From Paulownia fortunei (lineage: Eukaryota > Streptophyta > Magnoliopsida > Lamiales > Paulowniaceae): 64,000 nucleotides of DNA. The notes below the pieces were generated by a model that searched no databases, was not told where the DNA came from, and was given only the letters and a program-made list of their open reading frames with translations. The position numbers were made by a program, and so were the translations under genes. Of the stretch, positions 22,780 through 34,438 are shown piece after piece (position 1 is the first letter of the stretch; each line of letters opens with the position of its first letter). The stretch covers positions 12,028,001 through 12,092,000 of the forward strand of contig CM033121.1 in the NCBI GenBank assembly GCA_019321725.1, written 5' to 3'.

Positions 22780-23398
22780 CTCTCAATCAAGTTCTATTGC
22801 CTCCCATGCCCTCCAATCAAGTATTGGGGTACTTGTTGCCTTCTCTGGTAATTCTTGGTTAATAGATTTTGGTGCATTAAATCATATGACTGGAGACCAG
22901 CGCCAATTCAATAATTTTACACCTTGTTAAAATATTTCACCTATTACCATTATTGATGGTCCTATTTCTACTGTATTTATTTTTTGGTACTATTTACACT
23001 TCCTCTCTTGAGCTTAACCAAGTCTTACATGTCCCAAAATTATTGTTAAACCTTCTTTCTACTAATCAAATTATAAAATCTTTGAATTGTTCTATGACTT
23101 TTTTTTCTACTTATTGTATTTTTTAGGATCTCCAGACGTAAACAGTGATTGGACACGGCTCTGAGTTAGGGGAACTCTACTATCTTACTCATGATTCTTC
23201 ATCTATTATTGTTGCTGTTAGGAGTGTGTCTCCTTATTATTGGCATTATCGGTTGGGTCATCCTAACCTTTCTGGATTAAAAAAAGTTATCTTTTAGTGA
23301 TTCTGTTTCTGAAATAAATTATGATGCATGTCAGTTAGGAAAACATCAGAGTGTTATTTCCTTCTAAAGAAAGTTGAAGTTTACGTCATTTTGATTTA
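22780..23398 (+). pseudogene. Protease and pre-integrase relic of copia element H
   Basis: The frame at about 22840-22905 reads SWLIDFGALNHMTG. The copia protease box normally has Asp-Ser-Gly-Ala and here has Asp-Phe-Gly-Ala. Downstream, 'YYWHYRLGHPN'-like remnants of the GAG-pre-integrase domain appear at about 23235-23280 in shifted frames, and the HHCC-type Cys at about 23329. Stops and small deletions are frequent. Confidence 0.65.
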
Positions 23399-23995
23399 GT
23401 GCATTCAGATGTATGGGGTCCTTATCATTATTCTACTATGTCAGGTTATAGGTATTTCATTACCTTTGTGGATGATCATTCTAGGATGACATGGATTTAC
23501 TTATTAAAAGACAGGTCATCTGTTCTTAATGTATTTCAAACTTTTCATAGTGAAATACAGACTCAATTTTCTTCTAATATTCGTGTATTAAGATCTAATA
23601 ATGCTTTAAAATATATGAAATCTAATTTCTCCAATATTCATTCTTCTAATGGAATTATTCATCAAACATCTTGTGCTTATACTCCACAACAAAATGGTGT
23701 GGTAGAGCGTAAAAACATACATCTTGAGGTCGTTCATATGATTATGATTCAAATGAATGTGCCTAAATCTTTTTGGAGTGATGATGTACTTACTGTAGGA
23801 TTTCTTATTAATAGAATGCCATTTTATGCTCTTGGAGGTGACATTTCTTTTAAATGTCTTTTTCCTAACTCTCCGCTATTTCCTCTTACTCCTCGTATTT
23901 TTGAGTGTGTGTGCTTTGTTCATCTTTTTTAGTCTGGTATGGATAAGCTTTCTTCTAGAGTTGTTCGTTGTATTTTCTTAGGGTATTCTTGTTCG
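23399..23995 (+). pseudogene. Integrase core relic of copia element H, cut by E2
   Basis: A 177-codon open stretch covers most of the integrase catalytic core. HSDVWGP keeps the first Asp. FITFVDDHSRMTWIYLL follows. LRSNNALKY has Asn where the second catalytic Asp belongs, a G-to-A change. TPQQNGVVERKN keeps the Glu. After a stop at 23930 the frame continues as KLSSRVVRCIFLGYS until 23995, where the E2 LTR begins. No RT or RNase H of this element is found on the far side of E2. Confidence 0.85.
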
Positions 23996-25369
23996 TGATA
24001 TATTTTACAAATCGCAAGTACACGGTGTCAAATTTTAATACAATAATAAGTTAAGTTGAGTATCCACAAGGATTGTAATAAAAATTGCAGCAAGTATTAT
24101 AGTTTAAATAGTCCTCATTTTATCTAGAAAATCAAGCGATGATTAGTAAACAAAGTAGAATAAGATAAAAATTGCAAAGATAAGACTAGAATTCTCAGAA
24201 GTAATACAACAAACACCTTATGAATAAGAAATTCTAGATGAATGACTCACCTAATTATCACCTATGTTCTTCCTTCCAAAATATACTAATTCAAGTCAAC
24301 AACACATGTAAATTAAGAATTCCTAAAATCATCAATTCTCTGTCTCGAGTGTCGAATTGATTATATATTCTAATATGAATTTCGATATCTCTATAAAAAA
24401 TCAAGAGTAAAACTCTACAAAAGTTCAATGAATTCTTATCTAAAACTTCAAAGGTTTCATAAGTTTCTCAACTCTATGATTCCTAGGTTGTGTTATCCCT
24501 ATGATCATGTATAATCTTTCCTCTCTTAAGTGTTGAATCTCATACTTCAAACAATCTCAATTAGTGGCCAATTAATCAAGATTAAATACTAAAGAAGATA
24601 ACACAAAAAAGATGAATAACTTGAACTAATATTGTTTCGAATTCAAAACATAGAATCAAATAAGGTTACATCATCCTCTAGAAAGAAAAGTTTAGTTCAT
24701 CATGTATGAATATAACTTCAAGAAACACAAAATAAAGAATATGGAAATTGTTCACTAATTTGTGAAATGAGTGGAATAGTTGATGCTTTCCTTTTCTCTA
24801 AGAATGACTCTCCTTCTCTTCCCATAATAGCTCTTTGTCCAGCAGCACCTTTCTATCCAAGAATACCTTCTAACGTCCAAAATACCTTTGGAGGCTCTTT
24901 GGGATCCTTAAAATTAGATGGGAGAAGCCCTAAAGAGGGATAAAAACCCATTTTGCCCTTTTTATCAAAGTGGCAATGTGTAAACGATGACAGGACAACT
25001 AGGCACTATCTTCAGCATCTTTATCCCTTTTAAACCCATTTTAGACCACCTTTAATTCCTAAACGGCTTCTGGTGTCTTTATAAAAACTTTATCTGTATG
25101 TCTTGGCTTTCCAGAGGCACTTAAATCAACTAATTATGACATCTGTGGAGATAGTTATGCCTAAAATACCAAGATATATCATAGCAGAAAATTTCAGCCT
25201 AGTGCTGACATTAAACTCAATTTTTCTCATTGGGAATCGATGGAATTGGATTTTGTGGTAAACATAGAAGTTATATATATATCTCTTGGCTTTCTATTGG
25301 TTCATGAATCAACTCAAAATCATATTTGAGCAAAGAGGTATGATTTATTGGTATAAAACCAACTTATCA
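23996..25369 (-). repeat. 3' LTR of Tat/Athila-type element E2 (1,374 bp)
   Basis: On the minus strand it starts TGATAAGTTGG at 25369, next to a polypurine tract, and ends GATTTGTAAAATATATCA at 23996, where copia H is interrupted. Inside, the phrases 'gttatgcctaaaatacc' and 'catagcagaaaatt', and a 'gagtatccacaaggattg' block near the end, resemble the E LTR. The family is therefore related to E and D but diverged. Confidence 0.75.
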
Positions 25370-25384
25370 AATACCCCCAAACTT
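25370..25384 (-). other. Polypurine tract of element E2
   Basis: The minus strand reads CAAGTTTGGGGGTAT directly before the LTR start, the plus-strand primer site characteristic of Tat/Athila elements. It is preceded by a 'gcttaaggacaagca' block that is typical of the same group. Confidence 0.75.
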
Positions 25385-26089
25385 GAAGATTTGCTTGTCC
25401 TTAAGCATCAAACATGAAATTCTCAATAACAACCCCTCTATTAATTAGGTAACCAAAGTCGAGAAAGATTTTTTATTTTTTCACATCTCGTCTCAAAAGA
25501 TTAGAAAAATATACCAAATTTACATATTAACATGCATATTGGTTTCACTTAACTTCATGGTCTTATGTGTGTGAGTGTGAAAGTTGTAGTTTATCAAATT
25601 TTATTTATCATTCGGATAGGTTTATAAAGCTAACTACTCATATTTGATCCACTTTGAAGGACTTACCAAACTCCATAGGCTTGTTTTTCACACTAGTCTC
25701 CACTAATGTAGGTAGATCATAGCATTAAAGATCAAAAGGACTTCCAAAGCTTGTAATGTGATGCTTGGGTCACGGTGGGAATATATGGAAAATTGTAGCT
25801 AAAATTTATTCATTTTACACAATTGCACTAGAACCTTTATAAATGAACACCAACTTCTTCATCAATCCCTTCATTTTTCTTTATTGAACATCCCATTCTT
25901 CTTTTTTATGATCTTGGATTACCCCCAAACTTATTTCTTTTATTGTATGCAACGGGGGTCTATTTATTTTAGGGAGTTCAAATCATACACCTCAATTCAT
26001 AATCTCTTCATTTTCATCATTTTTCAATCTTTTCTTCTCTTTGTTTTTTGATTCTTTTTTTTTTAAGTGCACCAACGCTTATCTAATAA
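25385..26089 (-). mobile_element. 3' non-coding interior of element E2
   Basis: No coding frame. The sequence includes a second 'aataagtttgggggtaat' block at about 25920-25945, which resembles the polypurine tract. Such long non-coding 3' parts are common in Tat/Athila elements. The element is truncated on its 5' side near 26090, so gag, pol and the 5' LTR are absent. Confidence 0.6.
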
Positions 26090-27030
26090 TATAATAGCAT
26101 ATTTATAAATAATATTCAAAGCTTAATAAGCCAATAAACCTCAAAATAAATCTAAAAGTTATGCCAAACCCGTAGGTTAAGCTCACCTTACACAATTTTA
26201 TACTTGAACTTGGTTATTTCTCCTTCTCTTTGCTTGTTTTGCCTCCTTTTTCAATTGGAATCACTTAAGAACTATTTAGAGAGCTTTTTCTATATATTTA
26301 GAAGCTGAAATGGTGTAGAAGAAGGTTCAAGTCGTGGCTGTTAGCTTAAGAGTGAAGAATAGGTTGAAGTGCTAGCTTGATAAGTCTAAGCATGAGGTGG
26401 CATAAGCTTGAGGTGGCATGTAATGGTATAATCTGATTTTTTCTCTTATCTTGTAGCCCTAATTCTGTGTGTCTCACATATTCTTATTTAGTTGCAACCT
26501 ATCTTAGTCACCATTCATTCCCTTAGCTAATTCCTATGTCTGTTCATTAGGTTCTTTACCCGAAAAATCATCAATTCTTGCCCGATTGATAAGTTTGTGC
26601 ATCGATAGTATTACAAACCTATGAACCTAGTTATATAACATTTAAATTATAGTATTTTATGTCCAGTTGTCCCAATTTTATGATTTAAATATACATATAA
26701 TATTAAAATTCATGATCGAACCGACTCACTTTCTATAAACTTTTCAGTGATACCTTTTGAACTCCTAAAGTTACCACGTGTAACCTAGCACTATTTACTA
26801 TATTGATACCTAAATTTATCATTATCTCAATATAAAATCAACCACTTAGGTTAGGAAATTCAATAACTAATACCGTGCGAGAGCTTCAGAATTAAGTTCA
26901 ATATTCAAGAATGTCGTATAAAAGAAATGAAATATGCAATGTCAATATAAATGTAAGTAGTATATAAAATTAGCATATAATGCATGAATCATATTTGGCC
27001 AGGTGAGTAGTGAGAGGTTCGGGTATCACA
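26090..27030 (-). repeat. Type F LTR-like repeat, minus copy
   Basis: On the minus strand it begins TGTGATACCCGAACCTCTC at 27030 and can be followed for about 940 bp in parallel with 16640-17560 on the plus strand. The TG start suggests a true LTR end. Its 3' part is missing where the E2 interior begins. The left limit is approximate. Confidence 0.55.
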
Positions 27031-27884
27031 AAACTTTAGGGATAGTTTTTTTTTAATTTACCCTAAAACTTTTGCACTTAAAGATTTTTACAAATAAGAA
27101 AAAAGATATAATAATGGATGTTATCGAAAACCAATCAACCACTCTAGATATTAATGGGTATACAAAATTCTTCAATTCTGCGTGAAACAATCAAACAAAG
27201 AGGCTAACTGATACGTAGGAATGAAAATAGATAGGAATTGAATGAATTTAGGAATAGAATCATGATGATGAGTATAACATTTCTCATACTTGATATGTAT
27301 AAGAAATGAGAAAGGAATGATATTTTTTACATTAAGTAGAATTTTAAATTATTAAATATATAAATATAATATTAAAATTAAAACAAGGAAATCATAATTA
27401 TATAATCTGACTTGTAATCTCACTTGATAATTAAAAGCCAATCTATATTTTTTTTTGAGATGGTGTGGAAAAAGAAATGTAAAAAATGTTACTCTCACAT
27501 GGATTATTATCCACAACCAATCCATAACTTATCAATGAGAAGTTGAGTAGGATTTGATTTAAAAAATTTATATAGTTTATGTTTGTATCTAGAAGAATCG
27601 AAAAGTTGAAGTCAACAGTAGCTAAATATGATACCACATCTTCATCATCATTAACATCACTTGGGTATTCTTATTTGTCAAAATTTATATTTATCTCAAT
27701 GGAATATTCATGAGCTACTAATTCTCCAAAAGATTTTCATTTGATTTCTTGATATATGTTGAAAAGACACTAGCACATTCCTTGCACATCTCAATTGCAA
27801 AAGCATCACACAAAGTATCTTTGCAATTTAATGATATATTAAAGCACATGCTCATTTTCTTTTTTTCGTAGGTTTACAAAATCA
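27031..27884. other. AT-rich unassigned spacer
   Basis: No recognisable gene. The 64-codon minus frame at 27443-27637 may be the far downstream part of the gag relic on its right, but no motif supports it. Confidence 0.35.
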
Positions 27885-28175
27885 TACTAATAGTACGATG
27901 AGTACTATAGAAGTGACCAAGAAACCTGCTTTATAAATCTCTCTAGTTGTCAATAGAGTTAGGTTCAAGACTAATATACTAATCAAAAGTAGAGTCTTTC
28001 AAAGATAGAACGAATTGCTTGATTAAAAGATCTCCATGAGTTCCAACATTATTGTATATTTCATTAAAGTGAGAAATATGTTGTCCTCGATCTTAATTGC
28101 CATAAAATTATTGAAATTTTGGTGGATGGTAACTTTCAAACATTTTAAATTGCTTAATCCTTTTTGTGTAAGGCT
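27885..28175 (-). pseudogene. gag scrap of a Tat-type gypsy element
   Basis: The minus strand reads, with stops, HISHFNEIYNNVGTHGDLL, then KQFVLSLKDSTFD and SLEPNSIDN, then FYSTHRTI. This is the order and spacing of the retrotransposon gag core of Tat elements, in which 'QFVRSLKG' and 'LEP.SIDSW' are conserved. It is short and isolated, with no pol beside it. The family differs from D, whose gag core starts at 28751 on the other strand. Confidence 0.65.
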
Positions 28176-28224
28176 TTTTACACATTTCAAGATGAGGGCG
28201 ATGTTGAGCCCTTATTGTCGTACT

Positions 28225-28660
28225 AGAGGAGAATATTTTATTCTTGTTAATATTATTATTTTATTAATATTTTGTGTTAGGGAATAAATGGAAGCATGTT
28301 TCCAAACTTGTGTAGTTTTTGTAATTGAGCATAACTTCATGATCAAAAGTCCTATGGACCTAAAGCTTGTTTCATTTGAAAGCTAAAAGATAGAGGTACT
28401 ACTTTTTTGTTGGAAGTTCAGCCCAATTCAGTCTTGATTATAGCAGAAAATTCGTCCAAACAGTTGCACAAAATGGATCACCAAAATTCAGATCAGAGTT
28501 CAACCAAGTATTGACTTATTTTACCAATTGGATTATATCTCTTGAGCCCAAATTTATTTTGGGCTAAAATGCGGATATGTTATACACAAGAGGTAAATAA
28601 ACAAGTTTGCTGAAGATAAGATAGTGTGAAAATATGTCAAAATGGTAAAAACATAGGCTG
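28225..28660 (+). repeat. 5' LTR remnant of element D
   Basis: This aligns with the 5' half of the E LTR read on its own strand: first 'tattcttgttaatattatta', then 'aaagctaaaagatagaggtact', 'cagcccaattcagtcttga' and 'tagcagaaaattc'. The right half of the LTR and the primer site are missing, and gag follows almost at once, so a deletion joined LTR and gag. Both limits are approximate. Confidence 0.55.
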
Positions 28661-28699
28661 TAAGTTGCTGCTGTTGTTAAAGGACGATTCAAGTCAGGT

Positions 28700-29419
28700 A
28701 AGATCCCTTTACTTCCTAATTTCCATAGTTTAGGCTCTGAAAGCCCTTACTTGCATTTAAAAGAGTTTGATGAAGTATGTGCCACTTTTGATGATCAAAC
28801 TTGCACAAATGAGATTGTTAAGCTCAAATTATTTCCTTTTTCTTTAAAAGATAAAGCAAAAAATTGGCTTAATTCTTTAAAACCTAGGTCAATTAGCACT
28901 TGGCAAGAAATGCAAGCTGAATTTTCGAAAAAATTATTTCCAACTCATAAAACTAATGCTTTGAAAAGACAAATTCAATTTTTTTCTCAAAATTCTAATG
29001 AAGCTTTCTTTCAATGTTGGGAAAGATTTAAAGATTTGTTGAATTCATACCCATATCATAGTTTTGAAAGGTGACGCTTAATTAGTTTCTTTTATGAAGG
29101 ATTAACTCCTGAAATAAAACAATTTGTTGAAACAATGTGTAATGGTGAGTTTCTTGATAAAGAACCTGATGAAGCCTTAGAATATCTAGATCATTTGGCA
29201 GAAAACTCTCAATCATGGCATAGTGTTAATTCTTTTGAAGGTTCTATTAGATCTAATCTTGCTAATAGAGTAATATATGAAAATATTACCTTAGCCAAGA
29301 AAATGATCTAAATGCTAGACTTGCTAGTTTAACAAGAAAAGTTGAACCCATGGAACTTAAAAGAGTAAAGGAAATCAAAATTTGTGTAAGAGGAAGAAGT
29401 TTGTAGTAATTGTGAACTT
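28700..29419 (+). pseudogene. gag N-terminal and capsid region of Tat/Athila-type element D
   Basis: The 107-codon open stretch 28751-29074 reads HLKEFDEVCATFDDQTC, LKLFPFSLKDKAKNWLNSL, ISTWQEMQAEF and FFQCWERFKDLL, all landmarks of the gag capsid domain of Tat/Athila elements. After a stop it continues with FFYEGLTPEIKQFVETM, DKEPDEALEYLDHLAEN and SQSWHSVNS. A zinc knuckle (CSNCELLGHSNNECPN) spans the junction with the next feature. Three or four stops or frameshifts break an otherwise well-kept frame. Confidence 0.85.
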
Positions 29420-30670
29420 TTGGGGCACTCCAACAATGAATGTCCAAACATTCCAATACAAGCAAATTTCATGAACACATTCAAAAAACCTTTCCATTCT
29501 CCATATTCTGAAACTTACAATCCACAATGGAGAAATCATCCCAATTTCAGTTGGCGAGATGATAACCGTGCCCAACCGTTGCATTTAGAAAAATCACCAA
29601 ACTTTCATTCTTATCCAACTCCACATACAAAATCCCTTGAGGAGACTTTGCAAGTATTTATGCATGAACAAACAAACATCATTAATCAGACTTCACAAGC
29701 TATCAATGAGATCAGAAGTACACTTTCAACACTGACAGCTTCTTTGCGTACTCATGAGAAAGGTAAATTTCCTGCTCAACCTCAACCTAATCCTTCCACT
29801 CAGTGTCATGTTTCTTCTTCAGGTGAAAATGCGGTCAAGGAGGCTAATTCAATTACAACTCTTCGGAATGGAAAAGTTATTGACAAGACTATTCATCCCA
29901 AGGAGAAAGTTTTTAATCCACCTCCAAAAATGAAAAATGGAAATAGTCTTGACAATGAAAGTAAGTTTGAAAAAGGTAAGTGTGAAAATGATGAAAAAGA
30001 AAAATATTTACCTCTAGCACCATTTCCTCAAAGATTGCAAGCAATTCAGAAATTGAACTCAAATGCTGAATTTTTTGAAATTTTTAAACAAGTCAAGATT
30101 AATATTCCATTATTGGATACAATCAAGCAAGTTCCACCTTATGCCAAATTTTTGAAAGATTTGTGTACAATAAAAAGAAAACATCATGTACAAAAGAAGG
30201 CATTTTTAACTGAAAGTGTTAGTTCAATCATTCAACAATTCACTCCACCTAAGTACAAAGATCCAGGTTGTCCAACCATTTCATGTATCATAGGAAACAC
30301 TAGAATAGAGCGTGCTTTGCTTGATCTTGGTGCTAGTGTAAATCTTCTACCTTTCTTAGTTTATGAACAGTTAGGTTTGGAAGAAATTAAAACAATCTCT
30401 GTTGTACTCCAACTAGCTAACCGTTCGATTAAAGTTCCAAAGGGAATAGTAGAAGATATGTTGGTACAAATTGATAAGTTTTATTTTCCAGTTGATTTCA
30501 TTATTTTGGACACAGAGCCTGTTGCACAAACACATACACAAATTCCTATCATTTTGGGTCATCCTTTTCTTGCAACTTCAAATGCTTTGATCAATTGTAG
30601 GAATGGTATTTTGAAGTTATCATTTGGAAATATAACTTTGGAACTAAATGTGTTTAATGTTTGTATGTAA
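29420..30670 (+). pseudogene. gag C-terminus and protease of element D (longest open frame, 416 codons)
   Basis: The longest open stretch in the window. It starts inside the zinc knuckle (GHSNNECPN), goes through a polar linker (TNIINQTSQAINEIRSTLS) like that of E, a Lys/Glu-rich segment, and LPLAPFPQRLQ, then the aspartic protease. That part reads CIIGNTRIERALLDLGASVN, where DLGA stands at the active-site triad, then LQLANRSIKVPKGIVEDMLV, FPVDFIILD and ILGHPFLATSNALINC, which is the flap and second half of the fold. The ATG at 29420 is not a true gene start; the frame belongs to gag-pol. It may fold as a protease fragment, but upstream breaks prevent normal expression. Confidence 0.85.
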
Positions 30671-31920
30671 CCTGCAGAAGATGTCGAAGTACAAGAAGTA
30701 GATTCAATTGAGGAACTTGTTCATGAATACTTTACTACTACTAACTCTTCAGATTCTTTGAAGACTTGTTTCGAAAGTGAAAGGATTTGTAGAAAGGCAC
30801 ACACTAATACTATCTTTGAATTTTTGCAGGTACAAGAAAAATATTTTTGGAAGCCAAGGTTCAAAGAACTTTCATCATCAACAATAAAATCTATTCCCTC
30901 AAGTATTAAAGATCCTATGGTTGATTTGAAACCTTTGCCAGTTAATTTGAAATACTCTTTGTTGGGTGAGAATAAGACTTTTCCAGTAATAATTTCTTCC
31001 AAACTCGATGCATCTCAAGAAGGTAAGTTGATCAAAATTCTAAAAATGCATAAGAATGCTTTAGGATGGACCATTGCTGATATTAAAGGTATTAATCCTT
31101 TCATTTGCACACATAACATCTATCTAGAGAAAAATGCTAAACCTTCTAGAGAAATGCAATGAAGGCTAAATCCTAATATGAAAAAAATAGTGAGAAATGA
31201 AGTTCTACTCAAATTGTACCTAAGAAATCTGGAGTTACTGTAGTCAAGAATGAGAATAATGAATAATTCCAACTATGACTGTTACTGGTTGGTGAATGTG
31301 CATTGACTATAGGAAACTCAACTTAGTTACTAGAAAAGATCATTTTCCATTACCTTTCATGGATCAAATTTTAGAAAGAGTTGCGGGACACGAATTTTAT
31401 TAATTTTTAGATGGATATTTTGGGTATAATCAAATTGCAATTGCACATGAAGATTAAGAGAAAACAACTTTTACATGTCCTTTTGGTACTTTTGCATATC
31501 GAATGATGCCTTTTGGATTATGTAATGCACCAGCAACATTCCAACGATGCATGCTTAGTATTTTTAGTGACATGGTTGAACATTTTCTTGAAGTCTTCAT
31601 GGATGATTTTTCTATTTTTGGTAATTCATTTGATGATTGCTTATCTAATTTAAAAAATATTTTGATCAGGTGTGAAGAAAAAAATCTTGTGCTCAATTGA
31701 GAGAAATGTCATTTCATTGTAACAATTGGTATTATTTTTGGACACATTATTTCATCAGAAGGTATTGAGGTTGACAAATCTAAAATTAAGTTAATTACCA
31801 ATTTGCCAACACCAAAGACTATGAAGGAGGTTAGATCATTTTTAGGACATGCTGGTTTTTATAGAAGATTTATCAAAGATTTTAGTATAATATCTAAACT
31901 CTAACAAAAGATACTATTTT
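30671..31920 (+). pseudogene. Reverse transcriptase relic of element D
   Basis: The linker 30758-31162 (ELSSSTIKSIPSSIKDP, LKYSLLGENKTFPVIIS, ALGWTIADIKGINPFICTH) precedes RT. RT pieces are CIDYRKLN at about 31300, HFPLPFMDQILERV, then FTCPFGTFAYRMMPFGLCNA, FQRCMLSIFSDMVE and VFMDDFSIFG (about 31597-31620). The catalytic FMDD box is intact. KCHFIV, then GIEVDKSKI and VRSFLGHAGFYRRFIKDFS follow. A stop in the FLDG region at about 31402 and other stops disable it. Confidence 0.85.
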
Positions 31921-32460
31921 TGAATGGACTGAAAATTGAGAAAATGCTTTTGTTAAGCTTAAAAGCATGCTTACATCTGCTCCAATCATGCAGCCTCCAG
32001 ATTGGACTTTACTTTTTGAAATAATATGTGATGCTAGTGATTATGCTGTTGGAGCTGTCTTGGGACAAAGAAAAGATAAAAAAACCATATGTTATTTACT
32101 ATGAAAGTAAAACTTTAAATGGTTCTCAATTGAATTATACAACAACTGAAAAAGAATCACTTGCTGTAGTTTTTGTATTGGACAAATTTCGATCTTATCT
32201 TGTTGGCTCACAAGTTGTTGTTTTCAGTGATCATGCAGCTTTGAAATATCTTTTGTCAAAAAAAGATGCTAAACCAAGATTGATTAGGTGGATTCTCTTA
32301 GGAATTTAATGTTACTATTCGAGATAAAAATAGAGTAGAGAATATAGTGGCTGATCATTTGTCGAGACTTATTTGTGATGACTCGTTTCAAACCACACCT
32401 ATTAATGACACTTTCCCTGATGAACAACTATTTAATGTTTCTATTTTACCTTGGTTGCTA
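31921..32460 (+). pseudogene. RNase H relic of element D
   Basis: The frame at about 31930-32310 shows FVKLKSMLTSAPIMQPPDW, then a [14 protein letters not shown] block, in which the Asp of the first catalytic position is kept. [20 protein letters not shown] keeps the Glu, and [20 protein letters not shown] keeps the Asp. A frameshift at about 32078 splits it. The end (NIVADHLSRL at about 32340-32370) is the usual RNase H tail before the integrase linker. Confidence 0.8.
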
Positions 32461-33290
32461 ACATTGTTAATTTTCTTGTGACAGAAAAGATGCCATCGCA
32501 TTAGAACTCTCAAGACAAAAAGAAGTTTTTGACTGAGGTTAAAAACTTTTATTGGGATGATCCATACCTATTCAAATATTGCTCGGATCAAATCTTTCAA
32601 AGATGTGTGCCTGACAATGAGATAGGTAATAGTGTCAAATTTTGTCATTCAGAAGCATGTGGTAGTCATTTTTCTGTAAAGAAAACTACTGCAAAAATCT
32701 TGCAATGTGGATTTTATTGGCCAACTCTTTTCAAAGACACTTAAACTTTCTGCAAAATTTGTGAAAATTATCAAAATTTAGGGTTCCTTTCAAAGATAAA
32801 TATGATGCCCCTACACCCTATCCTAGTGATTGAAATCTTTGACTGTTGGGGTTTTGATTTTATGGGGTCATTTCCATTATCATTTGGTTTTCTTTACATA
32901 TTGATTGCCACAGATTATGTTTCAAAATGGATCGAGGCAATTCATTATCGAAACAATGATCACAAAATAATGATAAAATTTTTGAAAGAAAATATTTTAA
33001 GTCGATTTGGAATTCCTAGATCTATTATCAGTGATGGGGGAAAATATTTTTGTAACAAAGTTTTCGGAACTTTAATGAGAAAATATAGAATCATACATAA
33101 AGTTGCAACCCCTTATCACCCTCAGACAAATGGACAAACTGAACTTGCAAATAGGGAGATAAAATAAATTTTGGAGCAGACAGTTAACCTAAACCATAAA
33201 GATTGGTCTCTTAGATTTACCGATACACTTTGGGCATATAGAACTGCTTTCAAAACATCATTAGGCATGTCTCCTGTTTGTGAATTACTA
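32461..33290 (+). pseudogene. Integrase relic of element D
   Basis: An H2C2-type zinc finger lies at 32640-32770 (CHSEACGSHF, ILQCGFYWPTLFKDT, CKICENYQ). The catalytic core at 32802-33167 keeps all three acidic residues: FDFMGSFPLS (Asp), IISDGGKYF (Asp) and NGQTELANREIK (Glu). It runs on as LEQTVNLNHKDWS and LWAYRTAFKTSLGMSPV to about 33290, where similarity ends abruptly. The core is open for 121 codons, but stops before and after it rule out function. Confidence 0.85.
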
Positions 33291-34338
33291 ATTATTTTTA
33301 CTTTTTTTGAGTCGCAGAGCTTCTTCCAACTTCAATGATTAAAATTAAGCATGAATAATATGGTTTGATTGATGATAGATATTGTTTTGGACTTTGATGT
33401 TGTTATTTGGTTAATATATTTTGCGATAATTATACTCAAATTTTGTTTTACACAAATAGTTATGTTATTCAGTATGAAGACAATCATGTCAAAATAGATA
33501 GTTCTTATGCCCTTACTCTAATCATCACTTGGATCTTCAACATATAGAACGACTGATAGTGCACCACTAGAAAAATAATTAAGGCATTAGGTTTTCTAGC
33601 ACCATTGTCAAATCAGCTTGTTCCCCATATAATGTTTCAAGAAAACATCCCCCTAGTAAACCACTTTGAGCATTTCAATAAATAAATATTTTTTTTTGTA
33701 ACCATATCTTTTTACCTAACCTAAATATACTATTATTCAACCCTTGTTCTAAAAATGATTGGAGTTTAAGAGATATTCAATTGACAGCGTGAACTTACAA
33801 AAGAAATTCATGTTGGAATAGAAGATAAGTGTGAGGGAGTTTCTCTTTAAAAAAAAATAGAAAAAAAAAATAGAAAAAAAATTGCAAAGTGCTACAAGTT
33901 GCAAATAAAAATGAGATGTTGCAAGATGAATAAAAATGGTCAATAACAATAGACCCCAGTGTTGAAATTTATGGAGTTTGAAAATTCTTCATCGATAAAC
34001 TCTATGTCTCTAATTCCATGAAGTTTTTAGAACATTTGTTGCATCTTATTCTTTTATTTCTTAGCTAGATCACTACTCTTTAGCCTCATTACAACCTTTG
34101 TTGAAGACCTTTTGATTTCGTGTGGTGCCTTCAGTGTAGTGGAGATTTGCACCAAAGGAAGAGCCTATGATGTTTAACTTTTCTGTTAGAATTAGGTGAT
34201 GGTTTTTGTAAGGTTTTATGAGAATTTACTTATTTGAAGCATGCATAGTTTCGTCACTATTGACATTAACTATCCACACACGCACTTGAGTATGCTTATT
34301 ATAGAAATATATTGACTTTTGAATGACTAAGAGTTAAA
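33291..34338 (+). mobile_element. Probable 3' non-coding interior of element D
   Basis: No coding frame is recognised. The position, A-rich tracts at about 33850-33880 and a general likeness to the non-coding 3' part of E2 suggest the long 3' region of a Tat/Athila element. The 3' LTR is not seen before the assembly gap. Confidence 0.4.
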
Positions 34339-34438
34339 NNNNNNNNNNNNNNNNNNNNNNNNNNNNNNNNNNNNNNNNNNNNNNNNNNNNNNNNNNNNNN
34401 NNNNNNNNNNNNNNNNNNNNNNNNNNNNNNNNNNNNNN
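34339..34438. other. Assembly gap (100 N)
   Basis: Exactly 100 N, the usual placeholder for a gap of unknown size. The left side is the D interior and the right side starts inside a LINE coding region, so the missing DNA includes at least the D 3' LTR or its loss point and the 5' part of the LINE. Confidence 0.98.

Noticed and set aside
30721..31002. 93-codon minus-strand open frame opposite the RT linker of element D
   Set aside because: It mirrors the plus-strand coding region 30758-31162, which has clear gypsy pol motifs, so it is a shadow.
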